This document shows, piece after piece, positions 17,601 through 26,626 of a stretch of DNA of 64,000 nucleotides. Below the pieces are notes generated by a model, which had not been told where the DNA came from, did not search any database, and worked only from the letters and a program-made list of their open reading frames with translations. Within the stretch, counting starts at the first letter, position 1. Every line of letters begins with the position of its first letter. The position numbers and the translations under genes are program-made. Origin of the DNA: CAZLFA01 sp964558665 (GTDB lineage: Bacteria; Desulfobacterota; Syntrophia; Syntrophales; PHBD01); contig CAZLFA010000011.1 in assembly GCA_964558665.1 (NCBI GenBank), positions 1 to 64,000 of the forward strand, written 5' to 3'.

Positions 17601-17928
17601 CGCCAAAGGCAATGCGCCTCTTGTGGACATGGAAGACATTTTCACGATCGTCAGGATGAACGAACTCTATGATATTACGACCCACGATTTCGGATGAGCG
17701 ATATCCGTAACATTCGATATTGCTTGTAACATAATTGAGACACCCCTCCGTATTGTAGGTAAAGACAACATCGCGGAGGTTTTCTACAATCGCCCGGTAA
17801 CGAGCCTCGCTTATCGCAAGCGATTCTCTGATAGCCTCGATGTCGGCCACCTTGTTCTCCAGCTCTTTTATTCTGACTTTGAGAATACTGACGTCATCCG
17901 GAGATATATTAGCGGATTCGCATGCCAT
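14653..17928 (-). CDS. PAS/GAF sensor with SpoIIE-type phosphatase and RsbW-like HATPase domain
   Basis: About 1091 residues from the ATG at 17928; a GTG two codons upstream is also possible. Order: coiled coil, PAS (about 38-155), coiled coil, PAS (200-330), GAF (335-500), PAS (505-625), coiled coil, SpoIIE/PP2C domain (660-895) and HATPase_c_2 (915-1075). Phosphatase metal-site motifs are EGGDHFF, DQSGHE, SAGHPP and FYTDGL. The anti-sigma-type kinase domain shows EEALANAWRHGN and a DEGDGFD motif. The phosphatase and the opposing kinase of a partner switch are thus on one chain, next to their likely STAS substrate. No sigma factor is nearby, so the output may be another target. Confidence 0.87.
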   Translation of the reverse strand: MACESANISPDDVSILKVRIKELENKVADIEAIRESLAISEARYRAIVENLRDVVFTYNTEGCLNYVTSNIECYGYRSSEIVGRNIIEFVHPDDRENVFHVHKRRIAFGDEIPITIKMLTADGKTCFMEDNARVVRNEAGKITHVVGILHDITERKIAEDAVANMNVQLEQRVQERTGELSQAYEDLKSEINERVRAEEAKQRSEYILAEVINFLPDPTFVIDRQNRVIVWNRAMEELTGVDMQHILGRGDYEYSLPFYGVRQPILIDLAVDPSKREDNRYLDVVQRGDALVAESHVVSLKGKQVYLWGIAKPFYDSQGEIIGAIESIRDITHIKDIEFRLKNELGKFNVLYDLALHMSAEKSLEDNLAFIVEKSRTIVGADVAFIVYADETHKHLCMHSFFGIESDAFKHLHLPIVGKRGNSAGEDSAGKDVRNREIRRLVDETVIDEGIVSIMAVPVKAGELVLGYLHVANRRLTEFSQNDLDTIQLFGNLAAIEIVRAQKNRELRDSETKYRTVFENTGSAMLIIEKDTTISLVNNEFTRLTGYSKEEIEGKKKWTEFVVPENLEEMLGMHRKRRSRPESALKQYEFRLKDINGVVRDIYINIDMIPGTTKSVASLADITEHKKAQQSLQKAHAELETRVAERTSELMTANSYLKDLLQKQDVNIDLAKNILAMINPRPYRHTRLAGGVDLFVTSEYVPCYAEGGDHFFVKNFTKWYPGMQKSVVSLKDQSGHEVSCILRSIVTDLIHNALLVNKTDTAVEHVVTRLNEEICNLSFFGEDNFFTAINAEIHHQDMKMRFTSAGHPPFLLIRGREVISLPGVEGDGGNLPIGFCKEIAFDAGEIALETGDKLIFYTDGLADLPRSYGKPVLRTDDIVAIASSIVKTDPRLPVSIIMKMLFSAAKGSGPDTSAASRDGRDDITLLGLELEDSTDSIEDVVCPGDVDEFTGCLNGLLEKMRKEWLDRGFASPETRLRMVLEEALANAWRHGNKQNPLKKISVRRRYGNDAVLEVIDEGDGFDSERSYDPTDMQNILNSDGRGNFLIRLLTEEVEWLSGGRHLIAYFSRHADGFNTRKPASTFNIWRREKQS

Positions 17929-17989
17929 GTTCACCTGATATGTACCTCACCGGTATTTTGCCGCGGCTGACAATCTCTGTTCACGCTTT

Positions 17990-19144
17990 TCAGGATTGAA
18001 AGAGCCTCATTATTTTCTCACTGGAATGTACAGTCGGCATTTTTATGGTGTCCACGTGAGGATCAGCATAATCATCAGCCGTTATGCGGAATTTATCCTT
18101 TGCAATCATAAAAGCCGACAGAACATCGCTGTCAAAATGTTCGGGTCTTGTGTGATCATCACCTTCCATGATGATCTTAACAGCCTGCTCATGGTTAAAG
18201 GGATGTTTATATATCCTGCGGCTGGTCAGCGCATCATAGACGTCAGCCAGCGCCATCAGCCTGCCGGAAACAGGAATATCGTCGCCGGCAAGCCCCAGAT
18301 AACCGGAGCCGTCCGCCCTTTCATGATGAGTGAAGGCGATCTCTCCTGCGTGTTTCAGAAAATCGGAGGAAACATATCCGGCCACTTCAATCTCGATTTT
18401 CAGGATGGAGTCCCGTCCGATCTCCACATGGTTTTTCATGATCTGAATTTCATCGTTTGTGAGTTTGTCGGGCTTGAACAGAATGCGATCCGGTATGCCG
18501 ACCTTTCCGATATCGTGAAGCTGGGCCGACTTGCTGATCACGCGGATATTTTCATCAGTAAGATAGTCTCTGTATTTCGGGGTTGCTTTCATCGCTTCGG
18601 CCAGATGCTGCACATAGAACTGAGTCCGCTTGATATGCCTTCCGGTTTCTATGTTCCTGTATTCTGCAAGGGTCGCCAGCCCGTAAATGATGGCATCCCT
18701 GGTCAGGGCGAGCTCACGCGTTCTCTCATTCACAATCTCATCAATGTGATCTCTGCAGAGCTTGTGCATAATGTGACTGCGCAACCGTGACTTGAGCAGC
18801 GCCGGCCTTAGAGGTTTGTGTATATAGTCGACGGCGCCCAGCGAAAGACCCTTCTGTTCGTCATCTTCATCATCGCCTGAAGTGACGAAGATTACCGGGA
18901 TGTCTCTGGTCCGCTTATCTGATTTAAGAATCCGGCATACTTCATATCCATCCATGCCCGGCATCAATACATCCAGAAGGATGGCATCCGGCGGATTATC
19001 GCCGCCGGCCAGGTAAAGGGCCTTCCGTCCGTCAAGCGCTGCAATAACAGCATACTCATCACGTAGCGTTTCCATCATCACCTGGATATTATTCGGCGTA
19101 TCGTCAACAATAAGCACCTTTTTTCGCCCCATGTCCTGATTCAT
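17990..19144 (-). CDS. Response regulator with HD-GYP domain
   Basis: 384 residues: REC at about 7-125 (acid pocket VDD, phosphoacceptor Asp in ILLDVLMPGMDGYE, Lys in HKPLRP) and HD-GYP at about 150-345. The metal motif is intact (LHDIGK, NHVEIG, THHERADGSGY). The signature reads GYL instead of GYP. HD-GYP enzymes cleave cyclic di-GMP; activity is likely but not certain with this substitution. It starts 12 bp after the stop of the hybrid kinase, which could phosphorylate it. Confidence 0.88.
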   Translation of the reverse strand: MNQDMGRKKVLIVDDTPNNIQVMMETLRDEYAVIAALDGRKALYLAGGDNPPDAILLDVLMPGMDGYEVCRILKSDKRTRDIPVIFVTSGDDEDDEQKGLSLGAVDYIHKPLRPALLKSRLRSHIMHKLCRDHIDEIVNERTRELALTRDAIIYGLATLAEYRNIETGRHIKRTQFYVQHLAEAMKATPKYRDYLTDENIRVISKSAQLHDIGKVGIPDRILFKPDKLTNDEIQIMKNHVEIGRDSILKIEIEVAGYVSSDFLKHAGEIAFTHHERADGSGYLGLAGDDIPVSGRLMALADVYDALTSRRIYKHPFNHEQAVKIIMEGDDHTRPEHFDSDVLSAFMIAKDKFRITADDYADPHVDTIKMPTVHSSEKIMRLFQS

Positions 19145-19156
19145 CTGCCGGCTCCG

Positions 19157-22100
19157 TCATGACATTAATGCAGTATTCATAAACTCAAGATCTCTTCTGG
19201 CGTTATCGGTATCGTAAACGAGAAGATTCTTTTTCAGTTGTTCATACTTTTCGGCAAGCGTAGTCCCCTGCAAAAGCATGCCCAGAGGATTCAGCGCATC
19301 CATTGCCTTCGGCAAATCCGTTTCCAGCGTGACAAGCATCTCACTGATGATCTCGTTCACGGATTTCCCATCCGGTATGCAGACATTTTCGGATCCGGAA
19401 CGAGCATGATACCGGTCCAGGTATTCTCTTAAGACCGATATTGCACCGCTTAAATGATGATCGAAATCGGCAATCAGTTCCTCCCATGCCTCCTTCCTGA
19501 CATCCTTTATGGCCTTCTCAAGGCCTCTGGAACTCCACTGAAGTCGCTTCGCTCCAATAAGTCCCGCCACAGACTTCATGGAATGTGAGATGCGCAGCGC
19601 CTTTTCCCGATCGCCCTTCTGTATGGCTTCACGAACGGCATGTGCATCATCGGCATGGTTTTCAACAAACGACTGAATTGCCTTCAGATATAATCTTGCG
19701 TCTCCCTGCATCATTCTTGTCACCGACTCTCTCACGGCAATACCCGGCAATTCTTCAGGAAGAGAATCATCCACGGCTTCCCGCCCCGACTTTTGCAAGG
19801 GAATGGCCATTCGCTGACCGGGTTTGATCCACTTGAGAAGCATGGCATGAAGATTTTCAGGATTGATCGGCTTTGAGATGTAATCATTCATGCCGGACAG
19901 GAGACACTCTTCCCGGTCCCTGGACAGGACATGCGCCGTCAGGGCAATGATCGGCAGGTCCTTCAGATCAAGCCTGCGGCGGATGATCCTTGCGGCCTCA
20001 TAACCATCCAGCAGCGGCATCTGCACATCCATAAGCACAATATCGAATATGCCCTGCTTTGCTTTTTCCACGGCTTCCAGGCCGTTGCCTGCCAGGCTTA
20101 CAACCAGTCCCGCCTTTTCAAGCAGTTCTTTCGCAACCTGCTGATTCAGTTCATTGTCCTCTGCAAGCAGCACCTGCGCTCCGGCAATGCCTGCCAGATG
20201 AACGGAGGGTTTATGATCTTCTGCTGCCGTACAGGGGGTTATCCTCTCCTTTCCAAAGAGAACCATGATTGTATCAAGCAGAACAGAGGGCGAGATCGGT
20301 TTGAGGAGAAATCCGTCAAGCCCGGCTTTTTCCGCCCGGGTTCTTATGTCTTCGTAGCTGTAAGCCGTCGCCATGAGAATTTTCGGAATATTCTTCAGTT
20401 TCAGATAGCTTTTTATGTATTGCGCCGCTTCAATTCCGTTTGTTCCCTGTAATCTCCAGTCCATGATCACGAGGTCATAGGGCATGTCTGTGTCGGCTTT
20501 TTTTATCTCAGCTATGGCCTTCTCTGCCGAGGCGGTATCCTTTACTATGAGCCCCATGGCATCGAGCATTCCCTTCAATATCTGCCTCGCGGCATGGCTG
20601 TCGTCCACAACCAGAATTCGCAGTCCCTTCAGCTCCGCTGACGTTTCGACATAATGTCTGGATGTCACGGCCCCGGCGCCGAAAACGGCAAAGAAACTGA
20701 AAATGCTGCCCTTGTATAATTCACTGTCGACGATTATTCGTCCGCCCATCATTTCCACAAGCCTCCGGCTGATCGCCAGCCCCAGACCCGTTCCCCCGTA
20801 CTTGCGGGTTACCGATGAATCACCCTGCATGAAAGGCTGGAACAGTCTGCCCTGCTGCTCCTCCGTCATCCCGATGCCTGTATCGATTACGGAAAACTGG
20901 AGATGAATCTTCTCCTGCTCTCCTTCAAATTCACGTTTGACCAGTCTAGTTCGTATGATGACCTCGCCCTGCTCCGTAAACTTCACGGCATTGTTTCCCA
21001 GGTTGATGAGGACCTGTCCGAGCCTCAGCGCGTCTCCACTGAGAGACACAGGAACATCGGGCGCTGTATCCACCAGAAGTTCCAGCTTCTTTTCCGATGC
21101 CTTCATGCCGATGATCGTCACGGCGTTATCCAGAACATCCTCAAGCATGAAGTCGGTTTCCTCTATATCGAGTTTGCCGGCCTCGATTTTAGAAAAATCG
21201 AGGATGTCGTTTATAATTCCCAGAAGCGATTGTCCCGCCGATTCTATCTTGTGCAGATAGTCGGCCTGTTTCCCTGTCAGATCAGTCTGCAGCGCCAGAT
21301 GGGTCATACCCAGCACTGCGTTCATCGGCGTTCTTATCTCATGGCTCATATTGGCGAGAAACTCGCTCTTGGACTGTGTGGCCGCCTCGGCAACCTTCTT
21401 TGCCGCAACCAGTTCCGCTGTTCTTTCATTTACAAGCTCTTCCAGGCGGTTCCGGTAGTTCTCAAGGTCTATCTCCGCCCTCTTGCGCTCCGTTATATCC
21501 TCATAGACGACCACAACCCTGCCTTCCGAAAAATGATCGCCGATAGCCGAGATATTAATCCTGCAGACGATGTTTCTGCCGTCTTTCCTTATACATGTAT
21601 ATTCCGTGCTGTAATTTCTTTGATCCTTCATGGCGGAATAGAAAGTCATGCCGATATCCTTGTAATCACTTTCGCTGCCATATAAAACCCTTGTCGTCTG
21701 GCCGATGAGCTCTTCGGGGGTCCATCCGAAAACCTGCTCAACCGCATCATTGGCAAAGACTATCCGGCGGTTATGCAGACCCATCACGGCATGGGGAATA
21801 GCAATCAGGATGGATGATTCCATTGCCTTCTGCTCCTCGATCTTCTCCATTGCCTCCTTAATTTCCGTAATATCCATCGAGTTGCCGAGGATCGCAGGTT
21901 TTCCTCCGAGATGGACGGAAGTGACCGTCTCCATAATCCAGCGGGTTTTTCCTTCTCTGGTAACTATCCTGAACTCATAGGGGGCTCTGCGCTTCCCCCG
22001 AAGCATTTTAACGGCATTGGCTCTGACCAGTTCACGGTCGTCATCATGAACAATTGCAGTAGCGACGCGTCCGATCAATTCATGCGGGCCATATCCCGCG

Positions 22101-24214
22101 TATGAAGCGGCATTTGCATTGAGAAAGCTGAACTTTCCTTCCTGCACTATGTAAACACCGGCGATTGATTTCTCCGCTATCAGCCGATATCTCTCTTCAC
22201 TTTCCTGAACCGCCGTTTCAGCAACCCTCCCTCTGATGATTTTCTGCAATTCACTGGCAACCAGATTGACCTGCATGACATCAAGATCATTGTATTCCGC
22301 CGACTTGTTGCCTACCCCGAAAATAATTCTGACCTTTCCGTCTTCAATCACGGGTATGCTCATGAAGCGGCTGATCGTTGTATGCCCTTCGGGGAGGCCC
22401 TTTCTGTTCGGTGAGTTATTGTAGTCATTATAAACGACAGCACCCTTCAGACGGACACAATCCACCCAGTTTCCCGCGCTTTCGATTGAATAATGGGCAT
22501 CATGAGAGACTGCGCAGTTTTCCATTGCCTGTCCGTTCCATGCTGTCAGAACGACGCTTGCCTGATCGTCGGAAACAAGATGAAAAAAGCCCACTTTGCT
22601 TTCTGTAAGGCTCACCGCCCTTTCAAGCACATAGTTGTACAGCTCTCTGTCGGTAAGCTTCGGCGCCTTTTCATACAGCTCGAGGAGATACCTGCCCCGT
22701 TCCAATTCTTTATGAAGGAGTTCTTCCCTCTTTATTTTTTCCGAAATGTCCCTGAATGTCAGAACTGCGCCGACAACTCTGCCTTCTTCGACAATCGGTG
22801 TGCTTGTATATTCAACCGGAATGCCGGTTCCGTCCTTTTTCCAGAAAAGATCTTTTGCTATGTGATGAACCTTCCCGTCTCTGTATGCCGCATATATGGG
22901 ACACTCCTCTTCAGGATAACTGCCGCCGACGGCCCTTGTATGGTGAAATGTCTTGTGGCTTTCAAGCCCCGTCATTTCCCCGGTATCATAACCGAGCATT
23001 TGAGCGGCTACAGGATTGACATAGACATGCCTTCCTTCGGTATCCAGCCTTATGATGCCCTCACCCGCCGATTGCAGGATCTGCTCTTTCTCATTTTTCA
23101 ACTGCGCGATCTTCGCCTCGGCTATCCTGCGCTCCAGATGCCTCCGCTCGAGTATTTCAGCCATTTCATCAAACGATCTGGCCAACTGTCCGATCTCGTT
23201 CTCCTCGTAGGGAAGCCCTGTCCGGGCGTCCAGATTCCCCTGTCCAAGCTGTTTCGAAGCCTCGACCAGCACATCCATCCTCTTTGCTATTATCCGGTTG
23301 CCTATGAGATGCGCCACAATCAGCGCCAGCAGAGCGGCAATCCCAAGCAGCTCCAGATTCCTCATCAACGCGCGATCAGCCGCGGCAAGAACCTGTTCTT
23401 CCGGAATTCCGACACGGATATAAAGGTACGGGGTCTTAACTCCCGGAAGATGAATACGCTTATATCCGTAAAGACGCCTTTTACCGTCAACTCCCGTGGC
23501 GAAAAAATTGCCTTCACCTTCAGAGGACGACATTCTTGAGATCATTTCCGGCAGATCCTTCTCGCCTGCATACCTCTCAAAGGCCGGATAGCGGTAAAGG
23601 CGGACGCCATTGCCATCGGTGAGCGCGATTGCCGATCCTTCCGGCAGCCTGGCTATTTCAAAATATTTTTCGTAATACGCCGCATTGAAGCCCGCGGCAG
23701 CAACAGCGCGAACCTTTCCATTCGCTCCGGTTACCGGATAGGCATAATGAAATACAGGCACACCGGCTGAGCGGCTCAGCACATACTCGCCGATGGAAAA
23801 CTTGCCGGTTCGCATAATTTCCTTGAAGTATTTGCGGTCGGCTATGTTGAATGACTTAACGAGAGGAGCAGAGGCAAAAACGGCGCCTTCCGGAGATGCG
23901 ACATTTATGACTGCATAACCGGGATTTTTAGCCAGCAGCTCATTCAGCAGCAGCTCACATTCCTTTACGTTCTGTTGCTCCACAGCCGGAATTTTGGAGA
24001 TCATCATGAGCAGTTGGCGGGTGCTGTTTGTTATATTCTCCTGCTGAATGGCCACCCCCTGGGCAAGGTTTGTTATGTCGCGCCTGGCTTTTTCAATCTC
24101 TTCGCTTCTCCTTTCCATGCCGGTCAGAACAATTATTCCCAGAGCCGGCAGGATGGCGAAAAAAACCAGCACAAATAGATGGATGCGGATAGGAAGCGAG
24201 AAAACCGACCTCAT
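19157..24214 (-). CDS. Hybrid sensor histidine kinase (Cache-HAMP-PAS-GAF-PAS-PAS-HisKA-HATPase-REC-REC-Hpt)
   Basis: 1685 residues. Two membrane helices (about 10-30 and 285-305) enclose a double-Cache periplasmic sensor (VINVASPEGAVFASAPL, GYKRIHLPGVKTPYLYIRVG). HAMP (305-360), PAS (370-495), GAF (505-660) and two PAS (665-920) follow. The H-box is NMSHEIRTPMN (His about 957); HATPase motifs are NLGNNAVKFTE, DTGIGM and GTGLGLAI. REC1 (about 1195-1320) has phosphoacceptor Asp in VIMDWRLQG; REC2 (1345-1465) in VLMDVQMPL. The Hpt domain has the phosphorelay His in RISHSMKSVAG (about 1544). A complete phosphorelay on one chain, adjacent to the HD-GYP regulator and a chemoreceptor. AGGAGG precedes the ATG. 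Confidence 0.92.
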   Translation of the reverse strand: MRSVFSLPIRIHLFVLVFFAILPALGIIVLTGMERRSEEIEKARRDITNLAQGVAIQQENITNSTRQLLMMISKIPAVEQQNVKECELLLNELLAKNPGYAVINVASPEGAVFASAPLVKSFNIADRKYFKEIMRTGKFSIGEYVLSRSAGVPVFHYAYPVTGANGKVRAVAAAGFNAAYYEKYFEIARLPEGSAIALTDGNGVRLYRYPAFERYAGEKDLPEMISRMSSSEGEGNFFATGVDGKRRLYGYKRIHLPGVKTPYLYIRVGIPEEQVLAAADRALMRNLELLGIAALLALIVAHLIGNRIIAKRMDVLVEASKQLGQGNLDARTGLPYEENEIGQLARSFDEMAEILERRHLERRIAEAKIAQLKNEKEQILQSAGEGIIRLDTEGRHVYVNPVAAQMLGYDTGEMTGLESHKTFHHTRAVGGSYPEEECPIYAAYRDGKVHHIAKDLFWKKDGTGIPVEYTSTPIVEEGRVVGAVLTFRDISEKIKREELLHKELERGRYLLELYEKAPKLTDRELYNYVLERAVSLTESKVGFFHLVSDDQASVVLTAWNGQAMENCAVSHDAHYSIESAGNWVDCVRLKGAVVYNDYNNSPNRKGLPEGHTTISRFMSIPVIEDGKVRIIFGVGNKSAEYNDLDVMQVNLVASELQKIIRGRVAETAVQESEERYRLIAEKSIAGVYIVQEGKFSFLNANAASYAGYGPHELIGRVATAIVHDDDRELVRANAVKMLRGKRRAPYEFRIVTREGKTRWIMETVTSVHLGGKPAILGNSMDITEIKEAMEKIEEQKAMESSILIAIPHAVMGLHNRRIVFANDAVEQVFGWTPEELIGQTTRVLYGSESDYKDIGMTFYSAMKDQRNYSTEYTCIRKDGRNIVCRINISAIGDHFSEGRVVVVYEDITERKRAEIDLENYRNRLEELVNERTAELVAAKKVAEAATQSKSEFLANMSHEIRTPMNAVLGMTHLALQTDLTGKQADYLHKIESAGQSLLGIINDILDFSKIEAGKLDIEETDFMLEDVLDNAVTIIGMKASEKKLELLVDTAPDVPVSLSGDALRLGQVLINLGNNAVKFTEQGEVIIRTRLVKREFEGEQEKIHLQFSVIDTGIGMTEEQQGRLFQPFMQGDSSVTRKYGGTGLGLAISRRLVEMMGGRIIVDSELYKGSIFSFFAVFGAGAVTSRHYVETSAELKGLRILVVDDSHAARQILKGMLDAMGLIVKDTASAEKAIAEIKKADTDMPYDLVIMDWRLQGTNGIEAAQYIKSYLKLKNIPKILMATAYSYEDIRTRAEKAGLDGFLLKPISPSVLLDTIMVLFGKERITPCTAAEDHKPSVHLAGIAGAQVLLAEDNELNQQVAKELLEKAGLVVSLAGNGLEAVEKAKQGIFDIVLMDVQMPLLDGYEAARIIRRRLDLKDLPIIALTAHVLSRDREECLLSGMNDYISKPINPENLHAMLLKWIKPGQRMAIPLQKSGREAVDDSLPEELPGIAVRESVTRMMQGDARLYLKAIQSFVENHADDAHAVREAIQKGDREKALRISHSMKSVAGLIGAKRLQWSSRGLEKAIKDVRKEAWEELIADFDHHLSGAISVLREYLDRYHARSGSENVCIPDGKSVNEIISEMLVTLETDLPKAMDALNPLGMLLQGTTLAEKYEQLKKNLLVYDTDNARRDLEFMNTALMS

Positions 24215-24240
24215 GCATCTGCCTCCTGCAGAGTCATCAT

Positions 24241-25785
24241 TCAGAAATCCTCAAAATTTTCATCGGTCGTCATGCCGTCTGCAACAGCCGGCAACCGTGT
24301 ATAGCGCGGCATAGATATTCCCTTCTTCATTTCCGGAAACGGCTCTGTTTTTCCTGCTTTGTTGATCTGTGCCGATTTGCCTTTAAGTACATTGCCGTTC
24401 GATCCGGCGATTACATTCGTCAGATCGCCGACATACCCCTTCATCTCGGCTGCCTGCGCATTGAGTTCTTCTGCTGCGGATGCAGCCTCTTCTGCGCCCG
24501 CAGCATTGCGCTGTACAACAATATCCATCTCCACGACGGCCTTCCTGATCTGTTCAATTCCCTGCGCCTGCTCACGGGAGGCCGTTTCTATCTCATCAAC
24601 CAGGACAGAGATCTTCATGGCAATATCCTTATTTGCCGCAAAGGCCGCCTGTGTCGATCTGGTCAGTTCACTTCCCCGTCTGACCGCCTTTATGGAGTTT
24701 TCTATCAACGTACCCGTGCTCTTTGCCGCGTCCGCCGCCCTGATGGCCAGGCTCCTTACCTCCTCGGCAACCACAGAGAAGCCGGCGCCTGCCTCTCCGG
24801 CACGGGCCGCCTCAACCGCTGCATTGAGCGCAAGCAGGTTCGTCTGAAAGGCTATTTCATCGATTGTTCTTATGATCTTTCCGATCTCTTCACTTGTTCT
24901 GGTGATTTCTTCGACGGCCCCGATCATCTGCCCCAGTTCGGAATTGGCCTTTTCAACAATGTTTTTCGCTTCATCCATCATCGATCTTGTTTCCGTGGCA
25001 TTGTCCGCATTCTTTCTGGTCATAGCCGACAATTCCTCCAGAGACGCAGATGTTTCCTGAATTGCCGCGGCCTGTTCAGTGGCGCCTTCGGCCAATGACT
25101 GACTGGATGTAGACACCTCGTTTGAGGCGGCGGAAACATGATTGGAACCCAGTTCCAGCCCTTCAATCACCTTGTTGATCGGCCTTGTGATGAGCCTGGT
25201 GATGCCCAGCGCAAAGCACAGCCCCATAGCGACAGCGAGCACAGCACCGCCGATAATAAGTTTATTGGCCCAGGATATTTGAAGCTGCAGCTTGCCGAAG
25301 TGATTGTTTTTCGCTTCGACACATTCCTTTTCCACTGCTCTTCCGGAATCGCGAAGGGACGCGTCAAAGACCTTCAATTGCTGCTCACGCACCTCAGGTG
25401 AAATATCTTTATTCCCCAGAAAGATCACCATTTCAGCAAAGGTTTTTTCATATCTGGAAGCCGCTGCCAGTATGTTGTCCATCTGCCGGGCATTTTTCTG
25501 GTCCCGGAAGCGTTTCTTAAGATTTTCTGCTGTTGTTTTCAGCTTCACGATTGCGGAGTTGGTTTCATCCACCCATTGCTGTTCTCCCCTGATGATGAAG
25601 TTTTTTTCATAGCGGCGCGCCTGCAGTATGTACTTGCTGATGTTGTCCGTCTCATCAACCTTAAAGAAACGATCGGTTACTACCGACAAACTGTCCCACC
25701 CCACATACGCAACAGATGCCGTCAGCAGCATGATCACGACAAATCCGGCCATTATTTTCGTACGCAGCTTTATATTCCCGAACAT
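24241..25785 (-). CDS. Methyl-accepting chemotaxis protein with four-helix-bundle sensor
   Basis: 514 residues from the ATG at 25785, chosen because AGGGAGG stands seven bases upstream. The longer reading from 25815 lacks a ribosome site. A membrane helix at about 9-30, an all-helical periplasmic region (about 35-185, with ILQARRYEKNFIIRGE typical of the HBM/4HB class) and a second helix (about 190-212) precede HAMP and the signalling hairpin (DEIAFQTNLLALNAAVEAAR ... GFSVVAEEVRSLA). It ends without a CheR pentapeptide. It stands between the stand-alone REC gene and the hybrid kinase on the same strand. Ligand unknown. Confidence 0.9.
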   Translation of the reverse strand: MFGNIKLRTKIMAGFVVIMLLTASVAYVGWDSLSVVTDRFFKVDETDNISKYILQARRYEKNFIIRGEQQWVDETNSAIVKLKTTAENLKKRFRDQKNARQMDNILAAASRYEKTFAEMVIFLGNKDISPEVREQQLKVFDASLRDSGRAVEKECVEAKNNHFGKLQLQISWANKLIIGGAVLAVAMGLCFALGITRLITRPINKVIEGLELGSNHVSAASNEVSTSSQSLAEGATEQAAAIQETSASLEELSAMTRKNADNATETRSMMDEAKNIVEKANSELGQMIGAVEEITRTSEEIGKIIRTIDEIAFQTNLLALNAAVEAARAGEAGAGFSVVAEEVRSLAIRAADAAKSTGTLIENSIKAVRRGSELTRSTQAAFAANKDIAMKISVLVDEIETASREQAQGIEQIRKAVVEMDIVVQRNAAGAEEAASAAEELNAQAAEMKGYVGDLTNVIAGSNGNVLKGKSAQINKAGKTEPFPEMKKGISMPRYTRLPAVADGMTTDENFEDF

Positions 25786-25946
25786 TTTAACCTCCCTGAT
25801 TTCCGGAGGCGCCATCCAGCCACCTCCATGAATCTCACATCCAGACCGGCGACGGGCCTTTCATCCCCTTGGAGCCTGCCGCCGCTGAAAGTTAAGTTGC
25901 TTCATTTTCAACATGGACCGCCTTGACTCCCGGTTTTCTGTTATGA

Positions 25947-26474
25947 TTAAGGGCAGTGAGGCGAGGCGCTCTGCTCGCTGTGGGGGACAACGGCATCTTC
26001 GCCGGCCTCACCTGCCCTGAGGTCGATGTTTTTCAGGTCAGGCGCCGCGTCGCTTTTCAGCAGAATGTCCTCTTTACTTTTTTTTACCTCGGCATCCGGT
26101 TCCTGCTGCTCATTCAGCCCTTGAAAAATTGTGGGGAGAAGTTCCGTTTTCATGATCCTCTTGGGCACATAGGCAAAGGCGCCGGCCTCCATGGCGGAAG
26201 TCCTGTGCGCCATGTCTTCATGGATGGAAACAACAATTATCCTCGACCCCGGGAGGGCGTCCTTGATCCTTCGGGTTGCTTCAATCCCGTCCATTTTCGG
26301 GAGGCTGATATCCATCAATATTACATCTGGAGACCATCTCTTTACCACGGCAAGAGCCTCTTCCGCCCCGGAGGCCTCAATAATCTGGCAATCAGGAACA
26401 GACAAAGTGAGCCAGTCCTTAAGTGCGTTTCTTACTGTATCGTGATCCTCGACGATCATTATGCATTGTTTCAT
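25947..26474 (-). CDS. Stand-alone response regulator receiver protein
   Basis: 175 residues from the ATG at 26474, where a run of G residues gives the ribosome site. The open frame continues to 26666, but that stretch holds regulatory repeats rather than protein-like sequence. REC features are VEDHD, the phosphoacceptor Asp in VILMDISLPKMDGIE, Ser in VVSIHED and Lys in YVPKRIM. An acidic, Lys/Glu-rich tail of about 50 residues of no known fold replaces an output domain. It probably relays phosphate or acts by protein contact. It lies downstream of the NarL-type pair and may share its kinase. Confidence 0.85.
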   Translation of the reverse strand: MKQCIMIVEDHDTVRNALKDWLTLSVPDCQIIEASGAEEALAVVKRWSPDVILMDISLPKMDGIEATRRIKDALPGSRIIVVSIHEDMAHRTSAMEAGAFAYVPKRIMKTELLPTIFQGLNEQQEPDAEVKKSKEDILLKSDAAPDLKNIDLRAGEAGEDAVVPHSEQSASPHCP

Positions 26475-26555
26475 GCCCGCCCCCCCCTGATGCTGATGAA
26501 TGATTGATAATCGGCAAATCCTTCTTGTCTTATTTGACTGCAGGATTATCAGACG

Positions 26556-26571
26556 CATACAGAAATGTATG
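26556..26571. promoter_or_regulatory. Perfect palindrome, candidate operator
   Basis: CATACAGAAATGTATG is a 6+4+6 perfect inverted repeat in the spacer between the NarL-type regulator gene and the stand-alone REC gene. It lies next to two 19-bp direct repeats and is a plausible binding site for a dimeric regulator, possibly the neighbouring LuxR-type protein. Confidence 0.45.
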
Positions 26572-26581
26572 TAGGAGATGA

Positions 26582-26623
26582 TTGACAGTTGATGTAGGGA
26601 TATCTTGACAGTTGATGTAGGGA
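26582..26623. repeat. Two 19-bp direct repeats, 23-bp spacing
   Basis: TTGACAGTTGATGTAGGGA occurs at 26582-26600 and again at 26605-26623 without a mismatch. The tandem begins three bases after the stop codon of the NarL-type regulator, read on the minus strand. The 23-bp period is about two helical turns, which suits side-by-side protein binding. Confidence 0.75.
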
Positions 26624-26626
26624 CTA

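Noticed and set aside
22493..23539. 348-codon plus-strand open frame inside the hybrid kinase gene
   Set aside because: It is a shadow of a minus-strand gene with clear kinase motifs; the translated sequence is rich in Arg, Cys and His without a fold.
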